A DNA stretch of 64,000 nt, from assembly GCA_003024785.1 (NCBI GenBank), contig PUQB01000284.1:62001-126000 (forward strand), given 5' to 3'. Every line of letters begins with the position of its first letter. The stretch's first letter is position 1. The stretch is from Selaginella tamariscina. Taxonomy: Eukaryota > Streptophyta > Lycopodiopsida > Selaginellales > Selaginellaceae. This document shows positions 23,301 through 34,060 of this stretch, in pieces. Made by a program: the position numbers and the translations under genes. The notes beneath the pieces were generated by a model. The model saw nothing but the letters and a program-made list of their open reading frames with translations, had not been told where the DNA came from and searched no databases.

Positions 23301-24360
23301 GCTTGTCAAAAACGTCCTGAAAGGAGTGATACTTGGATGGTAGGGAAGAAGGAGGAGAAGGAAAGAAGCAGGAGAAGGAGATTGAAAAACAGGAGAGTCA
23401 GACACAGGAAAGGTAGAAGAGGACGTAGGAGTTACTTGAAAGGCAAAAAGGTGGAAAGGAGCAGGATCAGTGGCAAGTTTATGCATGGTAGTGGTAAGAA
23501 CTCGGAGAGGAGAAGAAGGGAGCTGTGACTGAAAAAGAGGAAGGATCTTGGGGGGTGGAACAGAAACAGAGTAAGGAAAAGAGGCAGGATTGGGAAAAAT
23601 AGATGTGGATGTTGACAAGTGTACAGGATTGGAAGAATCCTGTACAGAAGTCCGTGGATGCACAGGAGTGAGGAGAGCGTGAGTGTGCTGACGAATCAAC
23701 AGGAGGTGGATCCTGTTGAGGAGGAACCTTCGACACTGATACAGGATTGGAAGAACCCTGTACAGGACACCGCAAACTTACAGGAGTGGAGAGAGCCTGC
23801 GGATGTGCTGAGGAACTGACATGAGGTGAATCCTGTCGAGCAGGAGTCTTCAACACTGACAGGAACAGGCACGGTCAATCCTGTAGCTTGTACTGCCTCA
23901 GACACCAAGGATGTATCCTGCACGCAGGAAGGTACAGGATTGATCCTGGCTACTAGAGAGGAAAACGTGAGCGTCCTAGACCTCCAGTCGATCTGCGGAT
24001 TTGCAACAACGAACCATGGCATGCCAAAAATGATGGGAGTCGACCGAGTCTTGATCAAGTTGAAGGAAATCGAACAGTTGAACGCACCATGATTGCAAGA
24101 GAGAGGTGTGGTAGCGTGGGTAACTGCGCCAGAAGCAATCAAACGACCATCGGCCACCTCTACAGGAACTGCACGCTTCAACTTCACCACCGGAATGCCA
24201 TGATGAGCTGCAAAAGTGTCATCATAAAACATGCATTTGCACCAGTGTCTAACAGGGCAAACTCCTTGAGCTCTCGATTATTGAGGCAATGTGTACAGGA
24301 AACTTGAATGATGGAATGGTATGAGCAGCACCAATGGAGCCTGCACCTACGTCCAACTTC
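20386..24360 (-). pseudogene. pol: Chromovirus pol, unit 3 (diverged, broken)
   Basis: Domains from 5' to 3' on the minus strand: protease (about 24230; the Asp-Thr-Gly site is in the frame ending at 24184), linker, RT (22585-23208, [28 protein letters not shown]), RNase H ([15 protein letters not shown], about 22300), integrase zinc and DDE core (21185-22177, then 20597-21091) and chromodomain (20386-20682, in frame with the preceding PPPPVV linker). There are many substitutions relative to units 1 and 2. A TGA at about 21189 ('gatatcatga') breaks the integrase at GYHPQ. Confidence 0.88.
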
Positions 24361-24369
24361 GCGGCTCCT

Positions 24370-25343
24370 AGACGAAGTGGACATTGAAGTTTTCTGACTG
24401 AACTTCAGCTTCGACTTCACGCGTCTTGAACGTTCTGACTTTATTAGACATTCCGCCACCTTATGTCCTGCTGCACCACAATACAAGCATAGGTTCTCAC
24501 CCTGACGACGTTGCTTCTCAGCAGTTGAAAGTGGGCCACGCTTGGATTTGTTAACCTTCATAGGAACTGCTCCAGAAGGTGTGTAGGAACATGTGCTACG
24601 ACTACAGGATTCGTTGGCAGGAACTGCTGACGGAATTTTTCCTGACGGCGCTCGAACAAACGGTTGTCGTAGCGAACGGCATGTTGCATGATCTCCGCTA
24701 ACGTTTGAGCATCCGGTAATGTAAGGAGAAGGTCCTTCACATCATCCCTCAGCCCAAAACGAAAGTGTTCGATCAACGCAGTCTCGTCCCATGGAATGTT
24801 TGTGCACAATTGCTGAAATTCGGATGCATAAACTGAAGCTGGTTTGGATCCTTGTGTGAGCCTCCGTAACTTGGTGCATGTAGAACGGTACTTATCAGGA
24901 TCTCCAAAACAGGCTTCAAAGGCAGCCACGAAACCTTCAAAGTCTTTCATCAATGGGTCGTCACGCTCCAGCAAGGGAGCAACCCAGGCTCATGGAGATC
25001 CACTTAGTAAGGATGCCAAAAGGCCAACCTTTTGTGCATCCGTCGAGTAGTGGCGTGGTTGCATGCGGATCAAGAGTCGGATCTGATTCAGGAAACCTTG
25101 GAAATCGGCACGGTTGCCACTGAACTTCTCTGGCATGCTGATCTTGGGCTCCGGAGAAAAGTTCGATGGAGAGGAAACCACCGATGCCTGAGAGAGAGCC
25201 TGCGCAGCAGCCTTGGAGGATGCATCAGCAGCTGCATGTGCCGCATGGGTGGAGCCTTGCAGATCAGTGACCACTTGGCGCAAAGTGGCCAGCTCATGAA
25301 GTAACATTTGGTGCTCGCGTTGAAAGTGCTCAAAATCAGCCAT
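24370..25343 (-). pseudogene. gag: Chromovirus gag, unit 3
   Basis: Keeps the natural start, MADFEHFQREHQMLLHEL, at 25343. A TGA at about 24990 interrupts 'LSGSP*AWVAPLLERDD' where units 1 and 2 have CGG (Arg), a CpG-to-TpG type change. The frame resumes at 24974. The zinc knuckle CLYCGAAGHKVAEC is near 24470. Confidence 0.9.
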
Positions 25344-25431
25344 GATCTTATGAAAGAAAGAAAGGAGAAAAACGAAGGAAAAGTATTAAGGAAAAAAAAG
25401 GTAGCTGGGAAACGAAAAGCTATGAAATCAG

Positions 25432-25443
25432 TTATTATCAAAC
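25432..25443 (-). promoter_or_regulatory. Primer-binding site, unit 3
   Basis: Sense strand GTTTGATAATAA next to LTR 4. LTR 4's own primer segment (25706-25715) also reads TTGATAATAA, where the other LTRs have TTGATAGTAA, so site and primer changed together. Confidence 0.6.
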
Positions 25444-26002
25444 TGTCAAGCCACGATCCAAGAAACAGGAAGTGAGTAGGATTCCAAGAGTAGGAAGACT
25501 TGACTCAGGAGCAGGATAGGAAACAAGACAGGAACTAGGAACTCAGGAACAAGACAAGACGCAGGACAGGATCCAGGAGTAGGACAGGAACAAGACTGGA
25601 TCTAGGAGCGAGATAGGAACAGGACAGGATCCAGGAGCGAGACAAGAGCAGGAGGCAAAGGAGTAAGACGAGACAAGAACAAGAATGATCGTAGAAAGAC
25701 TGGTGTTGATAATAAGTAATTGTACAACAATTAGGTCGGAGCTTTTATGCTCACAACTCCAAGTTAATCTAGTCATGAGTCTAATCTAGTCATGAGCTAA
25801 GAATAGTGTCCCTTATCCTCTAGGCATATCCTGTAGCATATCCTATAGGCATATCCTATAAGAATATCCTATAGGTATATCCTGTAGGAATATCCTGCAG
25901 GCATATCCTGTAACCTGTATCCTGTATCCGAAATCCTGCATCCTGTATCCTATATCCGGAATCCTGTATCCTACATCATGTATCCTGTATCGGGTTGTGA
26001 CA
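25444..26002 (-). repeat. LTR 4 (5' LTR of unit 3)
   Basis: 559 bp, shorter and more diverged than LTRs 1-3. The CAGGA-rich part is contracted and the TATCCTGTAGG tandem is expanded (25820-25920). Same TGTCAAGCC and TGACA ends. Confidence 0.9.
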
Positions 26003-26217
26003 TCCTGCTCCTGGATCCCGTCCTGCTCGTCTTGTTCCTGGATCCTGTCCTGCGCCTTCCTGTCTTGCTCCCGGATCCTATCCTGATCCTGTCTTGCTCC
26101 TGGATCCGTCCTGTTCCTGTTCCTAGTTCCTGTCCTGCTTTCAGTCCAGCTCTTGAGTCAAGCCTTCATGTCCTTGGAATCCTGTTCTCCTCCTGGTTCC
26201 TGGATCGTGGCTTGACA
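26003..26217 (+). repeat. Inverted LTR fragment capping the array
   Basis: Reverse complement of the first 215 or so bp of the chromovirus LTR. It ends ...TGGTTCCTGGATCGTGGCTTGACA, the mirror of the array's left end at 8465, so the whole array begins and ends with the same sequence in inverted orientation. It is most simply the end of a separate element inserted the other way. Confidence 0.88.
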
Positions 26218-26383
26218 GATATTAGACCGAAATTTATCTCGAGGAGTACAGAACATTCACACACTCCATTACCCATGGAAACATCAACAAAGATAGGAAG
26301 ATCTTGAACCATCTCACAAGCGGCTAGACCTTCTTCGCCTCACTCAGAAGGTAATAGCGAAGAAGAATTGTTAATGAGTTCTT
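26218..26383 (+). pseudogene. 3' end of ParB-methyltransferase-like gene, copy B
   Basis: Begins 'gatattagaccgaaatttatctcgaggag', matching the reverse complement of 55080-55215. There the encoded C-terminus reads ILDRKLSRGVQN...RYEDLEPSHKR...SEEELL. Everything upstream of this point is missing, replaced by the chromovirus array. The ending is rich in Ser, Glu and His, like a disordered tail. Confidence 0.75.
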
Positions 26384-26584
26384 AGAGTGACGAATAGTTG
26401 TAAATGAGTGTAACATAAGGCATTTTTGTATATTTTTTTATATTTGTACAGAAAATAAATTCTCAAGGATTAATGAAGCTTTTAGTTCAAACATGGGTCA
26501 CACATTAACAAGGTAAATAATATACCTTGATAATTTAAGGTCAGCTAATTATCATTTTGCAGATGTAATGAAACAGTTGAGAAC
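26384..26584 (+). repeat. Conserved spacer between methyltransferase and HAD genes, copy B
   Basis: Same sequence as 5262-5420 and the reverse complement of 54870-55040, ending in a pyrimidine/AG 'atcattttgcag' directly before the HAD leader. It may be an intron or an intergenic spacer. Confidence 0.65.
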
Positions 26585-27837
26585 ATGGATTTTCAGCATT
26601 GCCATGAGGTAAGAGAGGGGTTTGGCGAAATTTCTTGTGCCACATGTCAGAATGACAGAGTTCATGCAGGAAATGGATAATAATGCAGCTCAAAACATCG
26701 TTACCATGGGGGCCACTTCAGTTTTTTCATCATCATTTTATTGGCTTCAATTCCGAAATCAATTTCTTCAGCGCATGCAATATCTGAATCTTGTAAGGAT
26801 GATGTACAATTAAATGATAAGGGATAGGCAACGAATAGTGTCAACAGATAAATGTGAAAGGGAGCAAACAAGTGATTTGCAAAGTATTCAAGAGGCAACG
26901 CTATCCATGTTACTCATGGCCATATTGTGTTGTTGGATGTCAATGGTGTTCTGCTTCATCGACAAAGGCCCGAGGATAGGAAAAAAGAAATCAAACAAGG
27001 AGATTTCATTCCTTGTCATGGTAAATTTCGATATGATATTATTTTTCGTCCAGGGTTGGATCGTCTCTTTCAAAAGCTTAAGGAGATGGGTGCGCTTGTG
27101 GGGATTTGGTCATGCATGCAGATTCACAACTTAACACCGCTGTTGAATTTGCTTAAGAAACATTGTAGTGTTGCAGAAGAGGTGATTCGTAAAGATTGGA
27201 TTTTTGACCAGCGAATGTGTTATAAACCTCTCGAATTTCACAATATAAGAAAGGAAAGCAAGCCATACTTTTCAAGAATGAAAGATAATTGGGCTCATGG
27301 GGAGATCAGTCGCTTAAGGATAATGAAGAATGCACATATCTTAGTGGTAGACGACTCTCCTCAGAAGGCTATGCTCAACCAAAACATTGCTTGTATTCAT
27401 CCAATCACTTTCGATCCATATTCTGATACTGATATCATGGATGAGCTAGTGAATACTTGGATACGTGCCTCAGAAAGAAGAATCTCGAAAACTTTTGTGA
27501 GCAGTATCCACCGTATCAAACATTTCCTGAAGCTTTTCTTTCTCGTGATTTTGAATTTTATAAAATGAAGGATAGCAACCGGGCGCTTTATAATATTATT
27601 CTTAAGGAACGTCATTTTTAGATGAGCCTTTATGCAGACCTGGTCTTATTACATCTTATGTATTAACAAGGATGGCAACTCCCAATTGCATTCGTGAGAG
27701 TGTTAAGGTGGTGGCAACAACATCAAATATTGACCAAAATGATTTGATTAATCCGGAGAGTGATGATTTAGACAAAATGAGGAAGATTTCTCTGTATGTT
27801 AGGAAGAAAGTATTTATAAATAAATTAACATGTTGAT
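26585..27837 (+). pseudogene. FCP1/NIF-type HAD phosphatase-like gene, copy B
   Basis: The open core 26927-27568 holds the HAD motif I in IVLLDVNGVLL (about 26926-26960), a FRPGLDRLFQKLKEMG segment with the motif II region IWSCM, and motif III VVDDSPQKAM (about 27349-27375). In FCP1/SCP phosphatases motif I is DxDx(T/V). Here the second Asp is Asn, as in some plant HAD-like proteins, so classic acid-base catalysis is doubtful. The N-terminal frame (MTEFMQEMDNNAAQ...) and the C-terminal frames (NYLDTCLRKKN...; RPGLITSYVLTRMA...INKLTC) are separated by frame changes shared with copy C. Probable role in the element unknown. Confidence 0.75.
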
Positions 27838-28103
27838 AAGAAATGATTTCATTTGTAATTATGTTTGATAGTATTTCTTAATTATTGTAAACTATTTTTA
27901 GAATAATATGAATATTCTAAGATATTTTAGGAATATTCCTTACTAAGTAAGGTTATTGAAGGATTAATTAATTAATTAATATTTAAGGCTTAATTACATA
28001 TTAATTAAATGATTAATTAATAATTAAAACTTAAGTATTAATTAGTAATTTATTTTATATTCCCATTTTCACGTATCATGCCCACTTTAGTTACAATGTG
28101 CAT
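27838..28103 (+). repeat. AT-rich 3' end of type I copy B
   Basis: 'attaattaattaat' runs followed by 'cccattttcacgtatcatgcccactttagttacaatgtgcat', identical to 41760-42030. The match stops at 28103, taken as the element end. Confidence 0.6.
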
Positions 28104-29111
28104 ATGAATATACTTCTCCTTGTGTTATCAAAGGCTCATATTAAAATGAAAAGAGTAACCACGCTCAAAGAGTACAATATTACCAAACACATTTCTCACG
28201 GCAATCTAGCTTGCCGTAGCCTCATCTCCCATGAATCCCTTGATTTGAGGTTTTCTAAAACTAGATCAAACTACAAGGTCAACTAATTTTCCCCAGCAAA
28301 GTTCGTGTTCTTCAACATCCTCCATTTTCATTTCACATATTGCCATAGTCAATATTAATGTTATGTTATCCAACAAGTCTTATGTCAAAAAACTCAAACA
28401 AATGTGCAACATTTACTTATAATCATAGACAAAGATGTCTATTATACTCTAGTCATAGACTCTTTGAGTGTGACCAAAACAAAGGTAGGCATCCCAAAGA
28501 TCTCCACCTAGCCACAATCTATTTATGAGATGGACACTTGAGTTTTCACTTCATGAAGACATCTTGAAGATATGTGGAACTTCTAGAGAACTTTAGCCAA
28601 GAATGATGAATGATTCTAAGAAAGGCCATTGCAAACATTTTCTTAAATACAACAAACCATTTTGTCACATTAGTTGCCCCTTTTTCTGTGTTGTAAACAA
28701 CATTTCTTATCTTGTAGAATAAGTACTTTTAGAGACAAAATAAATGATGATGAGAATGTAAATGCAACCCTCGGTGCCAAGGTTTAATTGGTTGTCAACC
28801 TTAGCGCCGAGGTTGTAAAAGTTCACAACCTCGATGCTAAGGTTGTCGGTTGTGAAATGTAGAACAAAGGAGACAAACACCATACATTTAATATAGGAAC
28901 AACAAAACAAAGTCATGAAGGAAACCTCAACATCAAGGGTAGGAGGTAGAAATCCAAAATCTCAACAAAGGATTATATATGCTTAATTACCTACAATTGT
29001 TTGTCAGTGGGATAAGTTATTTCAGAATATCTTTCAGTTCAACACATGTTAATTTGGTGGCTCTGGATACACTATCTTTCATCAAGCGGGCAAATATGAT
29101 GTCCGATGTAA
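28104..29111. other. Unassigned AT-rich stretch
   Basis: I see no gene here. The only structure is the type II palindrome cluster at 28765-28860. Confidence 0.5.
28765..28860. repeat. Type II palindrome cluster 1
   Basis: Four copies of a 14-bp near-palindrome, CCTYGGYRCCRAGG-like (CCTCGGTGCCAAGG, CCTTAGCGCCGAGG, CCTCGATGCTAAGG), separated by 'tt..ttg' linkers. The same family recurs at 33800-34060, 38505-38700 and 41385. Confidence 0.75.
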
Positions 29112-29490
29112 TGTTAGGAACCAAGCTGAGAAGACATGAAACAAGCTAGATTATAGAGATTGGAATAAATAAAAGGCTTAGCTCTTAAATTGGCATTGAA
29201 TTGGAATGTTTAACCTTGATCACGTCCACACTTATATACTATAAGGGAAGCCAAATTTGGACTTGGACTATCTTTGTTTTGAAACCCTGATCTAGACTTT
29301 AGCTAAGTTTAGTGACCCTTATCCATATTGTATTCGTATCTTAGACTTGGCTAACTTTAGTGATTCTTATCCATATCTATATTTGTATCCTAGACTTGAT
29401 TAACTTTAATGACCCTTATCCATATCTATATTTGTATCCTAGACTTGATTAACTTTAATGACCCTTATCCGTATCCATATAACATAGTCA
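29112..29490 (-). repeat. 3' LTR of degenerate chromovirus
   Basis: Reverse complement of 35885-36165 in its non-repeated part ('gtggacgtgatca', 'tccaaatttggcttccctt'). It includes about three tandem copies of a 52-bp unit (29330-29475, 'gacttgattaactttaatgacccttatcc...'), making it longer than its partner. On the sense strand a purine tract AAAGAGGGGAGTGG abuts its start. Confidence 0.75.
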
Positions 29491-31965
29491 TGTCACACCA
29501 CTCCCCTCTTTCGAGAGCCAAGCTTATTTGGATACATGCGATGAAACTCGTTAAATGCATCTCGAGTGTGTTGCAAATTCGATGCAAACGTTCACTTGGA
29601 GGGTAGTCAACCTAGTCGATGAAGTAATAGAGTTGGCAGCGAAGGAACTTGGAGTCCAAGATTTTATTAATTTCATATTCCTAAGAGCTAAAGGTGATGA
29701 AGTTCAACCAGGAGCGTGTTCATATGATATGGCTTAAGAAGAGAAACATAGAATATCGAATGAATGTGCATTGAAGAAGGAAGCTCCAACCGATAGGCCA
29801 CATTGTTGATACGGATGCCAATGGAAATGGATCAAGGCGTTGATAATCAAACTTCTCACAAGGCCACGTAGTCTTGATGTTACATCGAAGAAGCCATACA
29901 TATTCACCAACCTAATAAATCGAACTACCCTTATGATACCGATCAACAGATGTATATGTTCTTGTGCCTTCATAAGATATTGGATGAAGCATAGCATGGA
30001 TAGACTAGAGACAATTAAGTTGATCTTTGACAGATAGATTTAGCGAACTCTCCAGTGTATCAAAACTCCATCGTGGATGTTGACATGTCAAGGCATAAAA
30101 GGGTGACATACTAGTTAATGCATGCTTGGAGTTGTTGTAGGAGAACTCAACTAAGGATAGTAGTGGTAACCAAGCATTTTGTTGGTAGTTGATGAAGCAC
30201 TATAAATATTGTTCAAGGGTCTGGATAGTGCATTTTGACTGACCATCAAAGTCTAAATGGTAACTCAAAGATAACGGCCTCTTGATCTTGAGTAGCTCGA
30301 GAAGTCGTTGCCAAAACTTGATAATAAATTGCGGACCATGATTGATGACAATGTTGTCAGAGAGTCCATATAGCCAAAAAACATCCTTCATAACTAAATC
30401 AACTCTCTTCATTGAAGAAAGTCTTCATACATGGCAAAAAGTGAGCCATCTTAGCAAAATGGTCCACAATGACAAAAAGGCATCAAATCCTTGAGTCAGT
30501 GGCAAATCAGTCACAAAGTTCATTGAGATGCAAGACCGAGGCATTATTGGAGTTGGAAGCGGCTAGAGGAGACGATAACAAGGAATTTTAGAGCAAGCAT
30601 AGATGTCACATGTACGAATAAACTTTTTCACCGATTGACGTAATTGGGGCCACCAATAGTTATGACTGATCAGTTTCATTGTTTTCGTAACTCAAAGTGA
30701 TCAGTAAGCAGAGTGTCATGATGAGACTGTAGCACTTGATATCAAGCATCACTAGGTGGAACATAAACCAAGTCGTTACAGAGAAGTAAACTATTGGTGA
30801 ATTGAAACAGATCATAGTTGGGTTGTGATTGTTACTTGCGAGGTGACTTAAGATATCATAAGTTAGCAAATCGAAGACAAGTTCAAAGTGGATAGTGTTA
30901 AAAAGGTCGAAGTCGAAGGGTGCAACATGAACAGTGAGTGCTTGGACATGTTCAAGATCAAGTACTACTTGCTTCTGTTAGTCAAACTCGATGTCACCAG
31001 CATGTGGTGCCAAATATGTTCATTGTAAAAGCGTGTCGAATTGAACTTGTAGAGTGCCTCGATACTTGATCTCGAAGTTGAATTGAGAGAGGATCTAATG
31101 GGTTCAACGAGCTTGACGTTGATTCAGAACTTGAGCATAAGAGAAGTAAACCAAGTTTTGATAATCAGTGAAGACAATTACCTTGTGCGAGGACCCTTCA
31201 AGAAACCTTTGTCACTCTTGGAAGCAATCCATGATAACTAAAAGTTCTTTATCATAATCTCATAATTGATCTCCACAGCCGTGACTTATGCAATTGGAAT
31301 GCTATGGGGTCTAGATCGCTATCAAAACTAAGGTAAAAGAAAACTTGAGCGTAATAAACACACTCTCAGCCTCCATGAATCACTTAAATAGAACTTCCTT
31401 CTTGGTGAGTTGATTCAATGAAAGTACAATTTTAGCGAAGTTTAATGAAGTGCTAGTAGAAATTAGCAAAGCTGAGGAAACATTGGACTTCTCAAGTTGA
31501 CTTCAGCATTTCTCACTCAAGAACTATGCACACCTTGGTCAGGTCTATGAAGATTCCAATGCATGACACACGTATCCAAAAAACTCAACATGTTCATGAT
31601 AAAACTAACTTTTTCAACTTGGTGTAGAGACCATGTTGTCGAAGTCTTTCCAGAACCTGATGGACATTGTTGATGTTCCTTATTCATCTTTAAAAAACTA
31701 AGGATGTCATCCAAGTAGATAATCATAAACTAGTCAAGAAAATATCATTGGCATATATTAAAAGATCGTAGGGGAATTGGTTAACCCAAAAGGCATTACT
31801 ATGTACTCAAAATGCCTATAGTGTGTATGGAAAGCTGTCTTTCATTTGTCATTAGAGCGAATAGGGAGCAGATTGTAGGTACTATGGAGGTCAATCTTTA
31901 TAATAAAAGTAACGGGCCTCATAAAGACGCTCAAGAATCTTTGTCCAAGGATAAAATTTTGCAGC
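29491..31965 (-). pseudogene. pol: Degenerate chromovirus pol, 3' half (RT core to chromodomain)
   Basis: Read on the minus strand from 31965: FIIKIDLHSTYN and MPFGLTN (RT), YLDDIL (31700), RNase H, integrase with NHGPQFIIKFWQRLLELLKI and DGQSKCTIQTLEQYL (30200-30412), and a chromodomain-end match ASNLQHTRDAFNEFHR (about 29560). Many stops. The N-terminal half of the same element, ending exactly where this begins, lies on the opposite strand at 36166-38130. Confidence 0.8.
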
Positions 31966-33770
31966 ACAATACCTATACAATTTCTAGCTTCTTTTCGACC
32001 AACATAATAGAATAATTGTACAACTCATCCTCTACATAGATTTTCCTCATTTTTTTCTTTGCACTTTCCTGTTCCACCTCTATTACTTGATTCACTAATT
32101 AACAACTTCCTATTTCTTGACCTTGCTCATTGACCTTTAAGCAAGCTGACTTCATTATAAAACTGTAACTCATCATTCAGCACATAGCATAGCTTTAAGT
32201 ACAAAGGCACATCTTCAATTTCTTCATTTGTGATTTTGAGGGGGAAACTTTAAGTACAGTTTTGAGTTGAAAGTAAAATTCTCTACTTGTTTGTCCATGT
32301 GCTTCTTGATCCAATTAGTTGTAAGTTTCAAAAATGTCAGGTTTACCCTACATTACTTGATGTGGTAGTTAAAAAGGCTGTCTTTATTTTTTTAGGAATA
32401 ATGAAGACCTTTGATATGTATGAATACCAATCATCCATGTGTGCCTTTTTCCTTATCTCTTTTAGGAAATTCTCCATTTCCGTGCATAGTCCCACAACGT
32501 TGATTTGGTCCTTAGCTATGTCATCAAGTCTTTCTATGCATATTCTCTTTACTTTCTAGTTCATCCACCTCACCCATTAGCCACTATTTGAAATCATTGT
32601 TGACCCTCAAAATGACATTATTCTTAAAGTTTGCAAACTGCTTCAATTAATAGCATGTTTATGATTTTCATCTTGAATTTGTGCCTTTCTGGTCCATTCG
32701 AAACAAGTTATCTTATCAATAAACTCAACACCATTCACATCATCATCAATGATGAAGAAGTATTTGCTCATTGTCATTATCCAATTGTTCCTCGCATCCA
32801 CCTTTGCCTTTTGAATGTTTGTTGGTGCATTCACATCTTCATCAATGATGAAGAAGTATTTGCCCATTATCATTATTCAATTGTTCCTTGCGTTTGCCTT
32901 TGCCTTTTGAATATTTGTTGGTGTCACCGTGCCCTTGGACACCAATGAATCAATCCTATTCTTTTCATCCTTTTGATATTTAGGCTACAATGAAAAAACA
33001 TTAACACTACTATAAGTACTAAGTTGAAGAAATCCTCAGTCGAGGCTTTCATAGGTCAATAAGTGAAAACATCTATACAACTTACCCCAAATAGTATGAA
33101 CATATGAGCTTCTTTTGGGAGTTACCAAATTGTTCAAGTGACTTTTGTTGTTCTTCATCAATTATTTTTTTATCCTCCAAGGAGATGAACTTGAGGTAGT
33201 ACTTGAAGTTTTCGTAGATTAGCCTAGATTAGGGCCTATATTAGCAGGACTATATGTAATGCATCTGTTATCTCTAACAAGTGACATTTCACGGACACAT
33301 GGAACGTTTTGTCGGAGTAGTATGGCTCCTCATTTTTAATGATTTGTAACCATTACAAGCATGATTACCATCCCATACTTCGAAAGTTCTTTATGCAAGG
33401 ACGACCAAGTTTGGTACTTACCAACACTAGTTCTTTTCTAATAATCACAACAAAAGCTTGAGCCGTGCTAATGTACCCATTTTGTCTGAATGAATTCATG
33501 AGATCATTCATATTCCTAACTAATGCATACACTTGCTCATTCGACTTGAACAATATGAGTGGAATCCATGGCAAGTTTTATCCACCCTTTCTTTCCAAAC
33601 CATCAAACAAATTGGATAGTGGGGTCCTCTCAAAATCCGCAAACAATTGAGCTTCCTCTGGAAACTTCTTCATCATGTGGAACGGGTGGATGTGGTGCAG
33701 CAAGTTGTGTTGCTAGTTGAGCACACCTTTTCACCATTTTTTCCTACAAAAATTTGTTATTTCATATGCC
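31966..33770 (-). pseudogene. ParB-like part of type II ParB-methyltransferase gene
   Basis: Degenerate minus-strand coding. A block NEQVYALVRNMNDLMNSF followed by RQNGYI (33465-33574) fits the N-terminal ParB pattern (motif-bearing helix, then 'NGY...FVV'). Segments WIMTMSKYFFIIDDDVN and WIMIMGKYFFIIDEDVN (a tandem duplication, 32725-32900) resemble the W-I...KYYIISGQHT block of the type I protein at 57000-57060. The run ends at 31966 with a charged helix (VEQESAKKKMRKIYVEDELY). Its expected methyltransferase continuation is at 38131 on the other strand. The family call is tentative. Confidence 0.45.
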
Positions 33771-33799
33771 AACTTAAGATTACAAGTTAAGAATAGGAT

Positions 33800-34060
33800 T
33801 ATAAGTTAAAAACCTCAATGCCGAGGATTTAATGCAAGTGCACTTTAGAATAACACTTTTAACACCTTGGAAACCACAAACCACGGGACCAAGGATAGGC
33901 GAAATAAACAAAGTGGAGTTTGCTATTGGCAACATCTAAAAAATTACAAACCTCGGCACTGAGGTTTGCCAATACCAAAGGTTTCCAACTCCAGCCTTAG
34001 CACCGAGGTTGCCCTATGAGAACCTCTGCGCCAAGGATTGTCTAAACATGTGTGTGTGTA
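33800..34060. repeat. Type II palindrome cluster 2
   Basis: About six copies: CCTCAATGCCGAGG, CCTCGGCACTGAGG, CCTTAGCACCGAGG, CCTCTGCGCCAAGG and looser forms. They lie upstream of the ParB-like start, equivalent in place to the type I array at 58.4-59.5 kb. Confidence 0.7.

Larger units (their letters stand above)
8465..26002 (-). mobile_element. Tandem chromovirus array: four LTRs, three internal regions
   Basis: Four LTRs (8465-9120, 14001-14650, 19710-20374, 25444-26002), all starting TGTCAAGCC on the plus strand and ending in TGACA, alternate with three gag-pol internal regions, all on the minus strand. Neighbours share an LTR, the layout expected from unequal recombination between LTRs and not from three separate insertions. 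Units 1 and 2 are almost identical. Unit 3 is visibly more diverged. The elements are Ty3/gypsy chromoviruses: domain order Gag, protease, RT, RNase H, integrase, chromodomain. No unit is intact. Confidence 0.92.

Noticed and set aside
8465..26217. One element with long terminal inverted repeats
   Set aside because: The inverted ends are just an LTR and an inverted LTR fragment; internal LTRs and gag-pol show tandem retrotransposons.
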